Origin: Dillenia suffruticosa
Lineage: Eukaryota; Streptophyta; Magnoliopsida; Dilleniales; Dilleniaceae
DNA length: 64,000 nt
Reading direction: 5' to 3'
NCBI GenBank assembly: GCA_033439265.1
Contig: JAVTVX010000013.1
Span: 20,936,500-21,000,499, forward strand
Shown: in pieces, positions 46,856 to 58,900 of the stretch
How the letters are laid out: each line of letters starts with the position of its first letter
Position numbering within the stretch: position 1 is the stretch's first letter
Position numbers and translations under genes: made by a program
Notes under the pieces: generated by a model
Told to the model about the DNA's origin: nothing
What the model saw: only the letters and a program-made list of their open reading frames with translations
Database searches by the model: none

Positions 46856-49344
46856 ATGAACCATACAGTAACAATGGAGGTAGACGAAACTACAGAGTCG
46901 AGAAACCAAGCCAGACTTCGAATTCTGGAGCTAGCCAACATGATAAGCGTTCCCATGTCCTTAAACGCCGTCGTTCGGCTCAACATCCCCGACGCCATCT
47001 GGCAAAACGGCGCCAACACTCCTCTCTCCGCCTCCCAAATCCTCTCCTCCTCCTCCGCCCACCTCAGCCACACGGCTGACGCAGAGAACCTCCAGCGCAT
47101 CCTCCGCCTGTTAACGTCACACGGAGTTTTCAACGAGCACGTGGACGACCACTCAGGCGACCGCAAGTACTCTCTGACGGAAGTTGGAAGAACTCTGGTG
47201 ACTGACTCTAGCGGACTCTCCTACGGAGCCTACGTGCTCCAGCATCATCAGGAGAGGCTGATGAGATCCTGGCCGTTGGTTCACGAGGCTGTTCTGGATC
47301 CTTCGGTGGAGCCGTTTGTCAAAGCCAATGGTGGAGTTACGGCGTACGAGTGCTATGGAAAAGATGAGGAGATGAACGGTCTGATGTTGAGAGCCATGTC
47401 AGGTGTATCTGTGCCGTTCATGAAGGCCCTGTTGGACGGCTACGATGGATTTGACGGAGTGGAGAAGTTAGTTGATGTGGGTGGGAGTGCAGGGGATTGC
47501 CTGAGGATGATCTTAGAGAAACATGGGACTATTAAAGAAGGGATTAATTTTGATTTGCCGGAAGTGGTTGCCAGAGCTCCTAACATTCCGGGTCAGTTTG
47601 TACGTTTTTGCATTTCGTGCATTTTAGTTTTGTTTATTGAGTTTGTGCTACTATGCGCTGCGGAGACTAATTGGGTTAACTGAAACGAATGGTCTGTGTG
47701 ATGTAGGTATCACCCACGTTGGTGGTGACATGTTCAAGAAAATCCCGACTGCTGATGCTATCTTTATGAAGGTCAATACTCTCCATCTCTCTCTCTCTCT
47801 CTCACTCTCTCTCTCTCTCTCTATTTTAGTAAGTGCATGCGCAGTTGAATGAGAAGTTCCATAATTGTAGATGGATTGGCCATGGGCTGGGCAGATGTCA
47901 CAGTTAGAAAATAATAACCCTCATAGACCGGGTGGAGTGGGGATTATCTGTGTTACCTAGAAAAATATTTTTTTGTTATGAAAAATAACTTCTTTAGTTA
48001 AAAAAAAAAAAATTATATTTGGTGCGGTATAATCTTGATTTGATATGTAAACAGATCTAAGGGCAAGTTTCATTAACTAAAGGGTGAATTTCAGAAAAAG
48101 TAGAGTAGAAGAAATCAATCAGGTAAAAAATCCGAATCATGAAAAGCAGCGGTTCTCTCAAAATAAACACTACTTTCTATTTAAAGTTTCAATTATCCCC
48201 GGGGGCCAGTATTTGGCTTTCATTTCTTTGTGCCTAAAATATGATATAATTCAAACAAAGGTTTAAAAAATTTACATAGATATAAATAATCTTTTTTTTT
48301 TGTTATATAATAATTTGAACTTGATATCATCAGGTTGAGAGATGGAGATTTGTACCACTAAACTGACTCCTTAGGGAGGATATAAATAATCCTTTCTAGT
48401 GAGCAATTAATAGTTGTTATGCATCTCATCTCTCTAAAAAAATAATTATTATTATGCATCTCACTTGGCAAAATTCCAAAAAAAAAATTACATCTTACCC
48501 ACATGAATGCGTGGGAGCATATATGGCCAAAAAAAAATGAATGATGATGAATATCAGATGCAATAAAGAAAAAGAAGTTTTAATCTGATGGTCATAATTC
48601 TCCCTCTCTAATCTTAAAATTTAGGTTCAGATTAAAAAAAATAACGAAAAAGATAAGCTGCGGGTCCAACCAAATAAGGATACTTAAATGTCTGAAAATA
48701 GTAATAATTGCTTTTTAGCTGCGTGCCCGATTGGTGGATACCGTATTAATGAATAATTCATCTGATGAAGAAATCATTCTCTGGGAATTTTAATTGAAAA
48801 CAAATATCAGAAATTAAGTATTCGTGATTTAACATGGAGAAAATTATTCGTAGAGAAAACGACTACTAGAGCAGAACTTGACCATGCCCGCTGGGACAAA
48901 CAACTGAGAAACCAGTGTTCTTACAAAAACCAGTCATTATATATATTCATATCATAACTTAGTCATTAAAAAAAAATGCTTGACCAGAACTTAGAATGTA
49001 AGAACCTTGTTCTTATAAATCTTGTTCTTTGGTTTGTTTGGCAGTGGATATTGACTACATGGACCGATGAGGAATGCAAACTGATCATGACAAATTGCAA
49101 CGAGGCACTTCCGAAAGGAGGAAAGTTTATAGCATGTGAGCCCGTGTTGCCTGGAAAATCAGATGATAGCCACAGAACAAGAGCCCTCCTCGCGGGAGAC
49201 ATATTTGTCATGACAATTTATAGGGCCAAAGGCAAACATCGCACCGAAGAAGAGTTTCGGCAACTCGGCATTGCCACCGGATTTTCACATTTTCGAGCTT
49301 TCTATGTCGATTATTTTTACACCGTCCTTGAATTTCAAAAGTGA
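46856..49344 (+). CDS. NANMT: Nicotinate N-methyltransferase-like SAM methyltransferase
   Basis: Three exons, 46856-47591, 47707-47771 and 49045-49344, encode 366 residues. The N-terminal part (about 18-130) is the dimerisation/winged-helix domain of plant class II O-methyltransferases. The SAM-binding motif LVDVGGSAGD is at 205-214 and GDMF is near 252. The final exon starts WILTTWTDEEC, where true O-methyltransferases have the catalytic H-D-W. Here both H and D are threonine (271, 272), which suits N-methylation of an acceptor that needs no base. The C-terminal stretch RTRALLAGDIFVMTIYRAKG and ending FYTVLEFQK resemble Arabidopsis At3g53140, described as converting nicotinate to trigonelline with SAM; this is recalled, not searched. 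ATG 46856 is used; 46874 is possible. Intron 2 is about 1.3 kb and starts with a CT tract. No lesion seen. Confidence 0.88.
47788..47822. repeat. (CT)n microsatellite in intron 2
   Basis: CT units with one CACT interruption, starting about 17 bp after the intron 2 donor of the methyltransferase gene. Confidence 0.9.
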
Positions 49345-50320
49345 CATGAATTTCGAATCATTGTCGAAGTTGAGAAAAAAATCGAATAATATATTTGTAT
49401 TATAAAAATTGAATAATATCTATCGATGAACAATAATTCAACCGATACCATTTTCCTTCTTTTTAAAACTCTCAAATTTAAGTCTTTTATATAAAAAATA
49501 AAAAATAAAAATTGAATGATATCTTTATTATATAAAAGTATTTTCTCTAAGGATTTATTTTTTAAAGTATTTTTTAAGAAAAATAAGAATTCAGAATAAA
49601 TTTATCAAATTGAATTAGTTATTACATCAGAAAAATAACAAATCTTCAAAATTTTCTTTTTAAGGACTCTTATTTGAAGGAAAAAAGAAAAAACCTTCTT
49701 TCACCCTCCGGCTACATTGTCTCCCTTTTCTTTTCATCTCAAATCTAAAGAAGCAAAAACCACGTGTCGTTAGATTGAGTAGGTATGTGTAAATTAGAAG
49801 TCAAAGTAAAAGGAAGAGAAAACAGTGATACGACTTGAGTGAATTTGCTACCACCGTCCTTCACAAGAAAGGGCAAAAAGAGTCCTGTTTTATAAACAAA
49901 AAGACTTTAAGCTCAAAAAACGAAAAAATAATTCGTTATGTATTTATCGTACGATTTAGGATATAAATTTCTTATTTCTAATTTAATAATTTTAAATTTA
50001 AATCTTTATATTAGAAAAAAGAAAAAAAAAGCAATTCAATTTTAACGGGGTACAAACAAAAAATTTATTTCATTAAAATAATGAAAAATAAAGATATTAG
50101 GAGTTATAAGACTGTCTTTTAAAGAATAAAGATGTAGATTTTTAAATATTTTAATTCGATTTCTTTAATGATGTTTTGTTTTGGATAATGTACCCCTTAC
50201 ATTTGCCAACAACCAACATTATTGGAAAAAGTTACAAACTTAATAGTTAAAAAAAAAATCCTAAATAAATTAAAATAATACTTTTATTTTGGAAAAATGA
50301 GGTCCTGACGATATAGACAA
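49345..50320. other. Intergenic, no gene seen
   Basis: AT-rich spacer between the methyltransferase stop codon and the leader of the next gene. No coding region or clear repeat. Confidence 0.4.
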
Positions 50321-50324
50321 TAAC

Positions 50325-50353
50325 AACCCGAACCCGAACCCGAACCCGAACCC
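50325..50353. repeat. (AACCCG)n hexamer repeat
   Basis: Four AACCCG units and a partial fifth lie about 220 bp before the start codon of the mediator-associated gene. The following 200 bases are GC-rich with TCCC repeats (about 50500-50520). This is likely promoter or 5' leader of that gene. Confidence 0.9.
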
Positions 50354-50573
50354 TGCCCCAGCCGCTGCCGCCCTAGACCTCAAAAGCAGAAAAACCATTA
50401 CCCAAACCCTAGTCTTGTAACGCTTTCGACCGCAGGCGCTCAACTCGACTCGGAACTCCGATTCCCACGGTTCTCTTCTCTCTCTTCCCCCCGGTACCTC
50501 CCTCCCTCCCTCCCTCCTTCTCTCTGTGGAGTATTTGATTGAGCTATCTGCAGAGTGAAATCCCGGTGAAGGA

Positions 50574-52467
50574 ATGGGGGGTAGAAGTGGAGAGGCATAC
50601 GTGCCTCCACCGGAATTTGCTGACGACGACAAGGATCCTCTCATTAACCTTAATTTGAATGACTCTACTGAGTTTTGGCTCATTCGGTGGCCTCTTCATC
50701 ACGTGAGTTTCTTCTTTGTTATGACTTTCTAGCTTTTACTAAATCCCAATTATGACTAAGCTCTATGGCATGCTAGAACAGTTTTTAAGTGCTTAAAATT
50801 GAACAACCTTTTTATAAATGATTGAACATTTGGTCCTAGGAGAAGTTGGAGTTTTACATAATTTAATTGGGGCTTGTCAATTTCATGAGAAAATTATTGA
50901 AAACAATGCCAATTGTGGTTGTAGTTTTAGGGAGAAAAAAAGATTAATTATTCAATGGTCTCCACCGGCTTTGGGATTATTAAATTGTGTTTGATGCAAT
51001 ATTATGAATAAATTCTGCTGGGTGTTTCTTGACAATTTCTGTTGTTGTTTGTTCCCATAGAAATACCTGTGAGACTTATTACTGAATTAAAATTTTTTGG
51101 GGTTTTTTTTTTGGGGGGGGAGGTCACCTGTCTGCGAAGATCATTCAGGTTATTTGTTGCCAATTTGTGACTTGTGGAAGTAGCATTTAACTGATGTTGG
51201 GCATACACAATTTGGATTCTGGTGTTGCAGCCTCCTGATATCGATGGGAAAGAATTGTCCCTGAAGCTTCGTCCTGATGGGCAGTTGGGCAGTTTTGAGA
51301 GCTCATCTGGTACGGTCTTACTTTCAAGCAAGCAAGCCTGTCTCATTTCTATATCATGTAAATGTACTTGGCAAATTTGCGACCGCCAAGACCCAAAATG
51401 TGATTTAGATTACTTTTTGCACATGTGCTTGATGTTGAACTCATTTTGAGGGCATGTTTTTATTAAATTGACAGGCAAAACTTATGATGTTGTAAGTTAT
51501 GGAGCTCAAGATGCTGATGCCACAGTTTTCTTGTCCTCTGGATTAGAGTCAAGAATTGGTATGCTTTTCATATTCCCTTTTCTTTTTGCTCCCAGTATTG
51601 GAGTTTCCTTACTTGCTTAATGCCATCTCATCTGAATGCCAATAATTGGACGAAATTGGCATGACTAAATTGGTAAATGACCTTGGTCAGTGGCTGACTG
51701 CTGTTTTGGCAATGGCTCCGATCAAGAGTTAGAGGGATCAAAGGAAGATTATAAGTCACTCCTTGTACTGCTGAGGCTTAAATTGATCAAAGTTTATACT
51801 TTGATCAGTTAGGCTGTGGGTTTGTTGAGTAAAAAAATGCAATGACTATCAGTGAGTTTGACATGTAATTTGATGCAATGGTCTTTTCTTTTTGGCTGAT
51901 TAATGCATTGGCCTTTGAACAATTTATCTTGTTTATGTTTTACTTGTAATGGTTTCTAAGCAAAATGATGGAATAATATATTGTAGACTTAGACCAATAA
52001 CTGAAATTGGTTGATTTTAATCATATTAGATAAGCATTTGAGCTACAATATTCAACTTGAACCAAAATAATGATTATGCACTTAAATTCTTGAAGGTTTA
52101 CTCTTGTTTTATTTGCCTGGCAGTTGGGAAGATATCACGGCATGTTTCTTTTGTCCACTACCCAGAACCTGATGAACTACTTGCCACCAAAAAACGGTCG
52201 GCTGGGACTCCCTTGACAACTTCAACACCATCTTCTAAGAGTTCTAGGCTAAGAAATTCCAAGGTTGCCTCTAGCCATGGTAGCAGACCAAGAAGTTATG
52301 TATCTGGAGCAAGAGAGACACCTGTAAAAAGGAAACATGCAGATGAAGTATCAGCTGGTTACTCTGCACAAGGCTCTGCTCGTAGTCATGCTACTGCTGC
52401 TTCCTTCGAGTCCTTGGAGAATTCTCAGCAAGTTACGCCAAAGAAACAAACAAAAAGAAGAGGATAA
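50574..52467 (+). CDS. Mediator-associated protein 2-like nuclear protein
   Basis: Four exons, 50574-50702, 51231-51309, 51475-51558 and 52124-52467, join in frame (phases 0, 1, 1) to 211 residues. The N-terminal half has YVPPPEFADD, ESTEFW-like DSTEFWLIRWPL, GSFESSSGKTYDVVSY and the HVSFVHYPEPDEL segment. These resemble Arabidopsis mediator-associated protein 2 (At5g64680, recalled), a small protein co-purified with the plant Mediator complex. The C-terminal half is Ser/Thr-rich and basic, with possible nuclear signals PVKRKH and PKKQTKRRG at the very end. No catalytic domain is seen, and the molecular role of the family is poorly known. The ATG is the first in the leader after the GC-rich pyrimidine tract. 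All splice borders are GT-AG and the gene looks intact. Confidence 0.85.
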
Positions 52468-55400
52468 TCTTGTTAGGTCTGTATTCCTTCATATGTTTTC
52501 TTAAAGATGTGCTGGAATATGATTAGTGACATGAGGCAATGGTTTCTCAACCCTGCAACAATATGGTGTCTGCCTTTAATATGTGTAACTGGAGTATATT
52601 ATTGGATTTGTCCTCTAATTCATTAGATGCTGAAAGCACAGTATCCATTGGCTATAAGACTTGTTATTTCTTTGTACTTTTGTATGGACGGGGGCTCTAG
52701 AGAAACCCTGCATGGGATCTTATATACTTTTATTGTTGACATTTCTAGTGGGGGGATTGGGAACAGAACTTGGAATGAGGTCCAAGGCGGGCGAGGAGGT
52801 TGCTGATTATTTATAACTTTCAAATCAAAAGTGCCTTATCTTTATGATGTGCTGGAGAATAAAAAGCTAGGAATAAAAATATCATGGTTAGAATGACCAG
52901 TTAATTCATTTATACATGACTTATGATCGTGTCCCGGGAATTCAGTGCTTTTGTTGTGCGAGTCCAATTTCCCCGTGTGTATTTACCTAAGCAAAAGGAA
53001 AATAAATGCGCGGAGAGATGGACGGCGTGATTCAGATGAAAGCAATGCCATGTGAAATGGCTATCGTGGTGTTGATGCACTATGATTATTTGATCAGTGT
53101 GAGTGGGGGTGTAGATGATTGTCGCCGTACAGTTGAAGCAGCATTCTTCTGAAGCCCAGTGTAGTTGTCTGTCTGGCAGTCCATGGTTCTGGCAATGGTT
53201 CTCTCTCTCTCATCATGAAGCAGCAGCACTCATTTAAGTGAAGAGAGGCCCGAGTGGACAGGTGGTGATCAATAGTAGTTTCTCCCTGTGTTCTTTAGTG
53301 CAAGTTATATCGTATAGGCTATTATCGCTTTTCTATATATATATATATATATTTGAAACCATTTCGATTTGGCGAATTTTCTGCTGCCTTACAAAACCTT
53401 AGAAATCTTGATGTTTTTCCAGTTAAATAGTAGTTATTTTCTTACCATTTAGAGCAAAGAACCTTGGTACCCGGAATATGTATAATGTTCTCAAGTCGAG
53501 TGCATATAGCAGTCACATTCCATGCTACTTCTGATGATGCAAATTTGGTGGCATGAGCTTGTCAATTTTCCCAGCAATCAAAAATCCTTCAATGGGGCGT
53601 TTGCAGTTGAGCCGTTGTGACAACTATGAAAAGCTAATCATGTGCCTCTCAATCTCATAAACTTAAGGTTGTTCTCTTTTTTTTTTTTTTTCTCTTCTTG
53701 GGTTGTTGATATTGATTAACATGCTCAACTTGGGGGTTCCATTAATTCTTGACGTGAAATTGGTGTGGGGTCTCTTCTCATCAAGAAGTTGATTTTTGCT
53801 CCGAGAAATCCAAGAAATTGATTTTTTCTTTTTTTGAGTAATTTACTGTCTTTATGCCTTATCTTTCTCTCAGAAAAAGTTATTAAGGGAGTGAGCTTTC
53901 AACAATCCATTTCCAAAAAGTCCTGTTTATGGACCTAGCAAAAAATTATATATGGAAAACTGCGTTTGGGAGAGAAGCACTTATCCCGCTGTTACTTTAA
54001 ATCTAACATTCAGTAGGTAGGGTATTATTGATAGTTTTTAAATAAAATCTTAAATCAAATTATATATCATCTGGACGTGTTATTTTCTCCTTGAAACTCT
54101 AAATGACACAACTAAAACAAAATAAAAAATTGTTTGATGTACACAAGTCCGGCTCATTGCAAAGGAGTCATCATTCTATTGTCAGTTATTTTACTATTTC
54201 ATTTTTTTTGATAAACAGTAGCAGTTGGATGGTGATCATCGTGATCTAACGGTTACCAAGTCATTTATTTTACTATTTACATAAAGGGTAAAACTTTTTA
54301 ATATTTTTAATTCACAAATAAATAGTTGTAAATGAAAGTTGCCATTCCCACGATGCGATTATGCTTAGCTCTCAAAACGCAGTGATTTACTAGCAATAGC
54401 AGCAACATAAGATGGGCTGGGAAAAATAATAATATGTTTTTTTTTCCTAGTATTTGTTTGTTTAGAATTGTATTTAGCCTAAGGTTATACAATGTGGTGA
54501 AGAATGTTGGGCTTATTTCCCATTCTGCTTTGCTCATGTCCTTGGCTTTTCTTTCTGTCTACCATTGTCTCCTGCTTGATGCCCTTGCTTGTGCTTGTTT
54601 TTCCATGTGATGTCCGTCGTTTTCTTTTTACAAGAAACCATTACTAATTAATTATTATCTCACAATGTCACATTTCCTCTTCCTCCTCAACTTTTTGAAT
54701 GATTCTGTTAGGAGGATGCAATAAGAAAAAAATTTAAAATTACTAAATCAGTTTGTATATATATATTGGATTTTTTTTTTTGATTACTTGACCATCCGGT
54801 ATTTAGAGTTTCGTCCTAATTAATCCAGACCGAGAAATTTATCAAATTTCAATTAAAGGGGTTCTCTCCCAATAATGTTTTTTTCATATCCAATGAAAGT
54901 TGAACTTCTGACCTCATTAAGAGACGAAAGTACTCTTCCCACCTACGCAAATAAATATTGATATATTGGATTTGAGTAGAGAATTGTAATGATAAAGCAG
55001 TGCAATTCTTGTTGCATTAATTTTAAAATGGGTAAAAAAATATGTAAATGTAATTCAAGAAACAAACAAAAAATATAAAATAATTAATAACAATTAATTT
55101 AAAATTTTGAAGGAATGATTTTTATATGTTATCTGGGTAATTTGAATTCGTATGTCTTTTTCACTTCATTTTAATTACGCTAAATTCTTTTCATTTTGTT
55201 TAATTAAAATGTGAGAAAAATATTAAAATATAAAATGATTAATAATATTTTACTTTGTTATATAAAATATAAAATATAAAAATATATAAAAAAGATGAGG
55301 CTGAGGGAGATCTTGGGAATAACTAAAAAGGGTCGATGGTGTCAATGAGTCGAAATCTAGTTTGTTTTACAACCTTGTTTTTTTTTTTTTTTTTTTTTTG

Positions 55401-55865
55401 TAATTTTTTGTTATCATCGTTTGAACATGCTAGCATGCGCCGGATGGTGAGCTGAGCTCTATTGATAACGTCGATCGCCAGCAACACCAACGGCGAACAA
55501 ACAGATGAATTGACTTCTTTTACGTTTTTCCAACCAATGAGTATTTGACGCGTCAGCAGATCTGCTTGCTCGATTATTCTTGCTTAAATGAAAAGGGTGC
55601 CCTATTCATTTTTCTCTCTCCGATATATATCTGTTCACTCGCATCACAGCCGGATTCTGATTATACCACTACCACCTGAAGAGGAGTTTGCAACTTCTCT
55701 CTTTCTCTCTAGAGTATCATTCAATGAAACGTACAAACTGAAAGACAAATAGCACCAAAACAACAAGGACCAGCTAGCTAACTCTCTCTCTCTCTCTCTC
55801 TAAATACTAAAGACGTGTTGTTGCAATGCCAATGCCCCATTCTTAATTCTTCTTTAAACTCTAGT
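52468..55865. other. Intergenic, no gene seen
   Basis: The first 400 bases are probably 3' UTR of the mediator-associated gene. The rest is AT-rich with (AT)n at about 53334-53351, T runs near 53680 and 55379-55399, and a CT tract at about 55783-55801. Promoter and leader of the next gene must lie in the last few hundred bases. No other gene seen. Confidence 0.4.
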
Positions 55866-55868
<3 letters not shown>

Positions 55869-55911
<43 letters not shown>

Positions 55912-55918
55912 AGAGAGA
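55869..55918. repeat. (GA)n tract abutting a start codon
   Basis: A GA microsatellite with one interruption (AAGA) runs to the base before the ATG at 55919 of the NT-C2 gene, so it forms the end of the 5' leader. Confidence 0.92.
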
Positions 55919-58900
55919 ATGTTCAGGTTACCGAAGCAAAAACCGATCAAATTAGGGGAGAGAATTGATTTCAAATTGTCAAACTTTCAAGCGTTTCAGG
56001 TACCACATCGATTTTTAATTCCATACCTATAGCATTTTTGATGTTAAAATCGAGATCGGATTATGTTTTTCTCACAAATGTGCATTGGCATTAGTGTATG
56101 GCTGTGTGGAATTGGGATATAAAAGGAAGATGAATGAATGCTCATTGAAATCAATTCCAATTCCTCTATGATTGTCTTAGTCTCCAACTGTAGTTTCACT
56201 TGGTATGGCGCACTTGGTTTGACAGTCTAATACACTCACGATGTTTGTGTGTATGTTATGTATGCGTGGGGTAAGAGGGAGAGAGGGAGCGAGAGTGCTA
56301 AGAAGAGAAAAAGAAAAGGGGTCAAGGCAGATTGTGGGAGATAATTATATTTATTTATTTATTTATTTATTTATTTATTTTACCAAATTTGCTCTTCACA
56401 TATTAATACTTTGAGATTTAAGGAGCGTGGCAATCAAATTTCAGAGGACGTGATCTTTAAATACAATGTTATGAACAGGTAGAGTTCCTTTTCAAGGAGA
56501 TAGGAAGAAATTTGGGTGACAATTGTCTAAGGATTGACAGTTTATACGTATGTGAACTTACAGAATCTTCCCAATCCTAAAAATTTGAGGTGTAAATTCT
56601 TAGTGTAGCATTTTGTTCTGAATGGTGTAGATAGTTTTGAGTATGGAAGTTCTTTTGGTTGAATAAAATCTCACAGATGGATGACATTAACTTTGTTTTT
56701 TTGAGGTTGCATTTGTTATGTAATGCCTATCCTCCATAAAGAAGTGATTTGTGATGATAAAAATCCTTTTTTGTTTTATTATCTTAAACTGCTAGTCCTT
56801 GATATTTTGTTTACTTGTAATACCGCTGCTTTCACTAATGGATGTCAATGAGTATTTGAGAGACATGGTCTAAACTATCTTACACATGCAATGTTTGTTG
56901 TTGACATTATCTGATTAGGCCCTTTGGCCTTTGAGGTGGAAATTTTCAATCTTCTCTCTTCATTTTCTACCAAAAAAAAAAAATGATGCCCCTAATTTTG
57001 AGTAATCCAATGCAAGTGAGGCCATCAATCAAAATGCGATGCAAAGGTTTCATTTAGGTAGACAGTTCAATTGAAAAATATGTTGTTGTCTTAATTTCTC
57101 ATATCACACATTAGTGGGTGAGATATATAATTCTTAACCTCTGGTGGAGATTACCTTGGTGCTGAGATGCCCAATGATATATTACAAGCATAAAATTGGC
57201 TAGTCATCTTACAAAAATGATTTTGCATCATGTGAGAATAAAGCCGTTGATATCAGCCCCCTGTATTTCCTGTTCTTAAAAGCAAAATGGCATGTGTAGG
57301 ATAGAGGGCTTGGTAGTTTAGTATTAGCAATTGAAACTTAACCTCCTAAACATCATTAGACCTTGCTTCCATGACGACCTTCCAGTCAGTGATGTTTTTT
57401 TTTGGAGTTGTCATTTATTTCCCTTTCTTCTTTCTAAGGGTCAAATGCAACGCTTGTATTCATTTCCTGCTTTTCTGGGACAGGTGTTTCCCATATAAAA
57501 ATTTTCCGTTTTTATAGATCCCAAAAAGAAGCTCCTGTATCTTATGTCCTAATAGGTAATTGCAACCCATGCAACACTTCATTTCCATAAGGTTTTTGCA
57601 GAAAACCTCCACTACATGTTCTTCAAAAGACATTTCTAAATTAACATTATCAAGTGTTTGATTGTGACCACCACCTTGAATTTGTTGATTTGCTCATATG
57701 TTTTTCAGCAAATGTTTTGAGTTGCAACAGTCAGATTCATATCAGTTTTTTGCAATAGGTACCAAAGGGATGGGATAAGCTTCTTCTGTCTGTAATCAAT
57801 GTGGAAACTGGTAAAACAATTGCAAAATCAAACAAAGCAGCAGTGCGGAATGGTAGTTGTTATTGGGCTGAGGCTTTCTCTGAATCAATATGGCTTTCAC
57901 ATAATGAAACTTCCAAAGAGCTTCAAGAATGCCTCTATAAAATCGTTATTGCCATGGTATGCTTCAGCTGTTAAGCTTTTCTAGTTGGATATCTTAATTT
58001 TAGGATAGGAATACTGCTAATAAATTTTATTGGTGATATAATCTGTTATTTATAATAGTCAATTTTTTGTTGTTATTCTTGCCTTGTGAACTGCCGATCT
58101 TCTCTTTTCTGATGGCTTCCATGCAAATGAAATCGTGTTTGCTTTGCATTCTAATTACAATTTTCAGCCGATTCTTCACCGTAGGGATCAGCAAGATCTG
58201 GAATTCTTGGTGAGGTGATGATCAATATGACGGACTATATAGGTTCAACTACTTCAGTCCCAATTTCATTGCCCCTAAAGAAGTGCAACTATGGTACCAC
58301 TTTGCAAGTGAGTCACATTAGCTTACCCCGCACACATCTGCTTTTGTTGTCCATATCAGCATTTTTCAAAGTAATTACTGCTTTTTGCATCGACGAATAT
58401 AAAGATGCTTCTTGGAATGGGTAGCTCTCGGGAGGATTGTGTATATAAATCACTTTAGCCTTTTGTCTTTTCAGAAAGAACTCAATCTGAAGTTATTGGG
58501 TTCGTACCATGTTGAGTTATATGATTCATGCCATATCTTTTGCGGATCACAAGAAGTTAGTGATTAATATGAGCTCTTTAACGGATGCTGAAGGCATGCA
58601 GGCCACTTATATCTTCAGTTGGAAATTTTCAAGTGTCTTGCAGTTGTGTGATATAATTTCCTTTGGCATGTTTCTATTTCTTCTCTTCTCCGTAATGTGG
58701 CTTCATTATATTATCATTACTACCAAGTACTGTACATAGTTGATGGACTGTCAGATACTCGAAACTTCATGAGTACCTAATAATTCGGTGTGGAAATCTT
58801 CAGCGCCTGGTTCACTGCAGAAGAGAATACTTTGCATTGTCTTCTTGATGTTAATTTTGGAGCCCATTTTGGAATATCTCAAGTAGATTACTGCTATCAC

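Noticed and set aside
46831-47166. 111-residue minus-strand open frame
   Set aside because: Antisense of the first methyltransferase exon, with no family resemblance.
50325-50353. Interstitial telomere repeat
   Set aside because: The unit is AACCCG, not the plant telomere unit AAACCCT, and only about five copies are present.
50270-50683. 137-residue open frame on the minus strand with a Gly-Phe repeat
   Set aside because: It is the antisense of the leader and first exon of the mediator-associated gene; the Gly-Phe repeat is only the (AACCCG)n hexamer read backwards.
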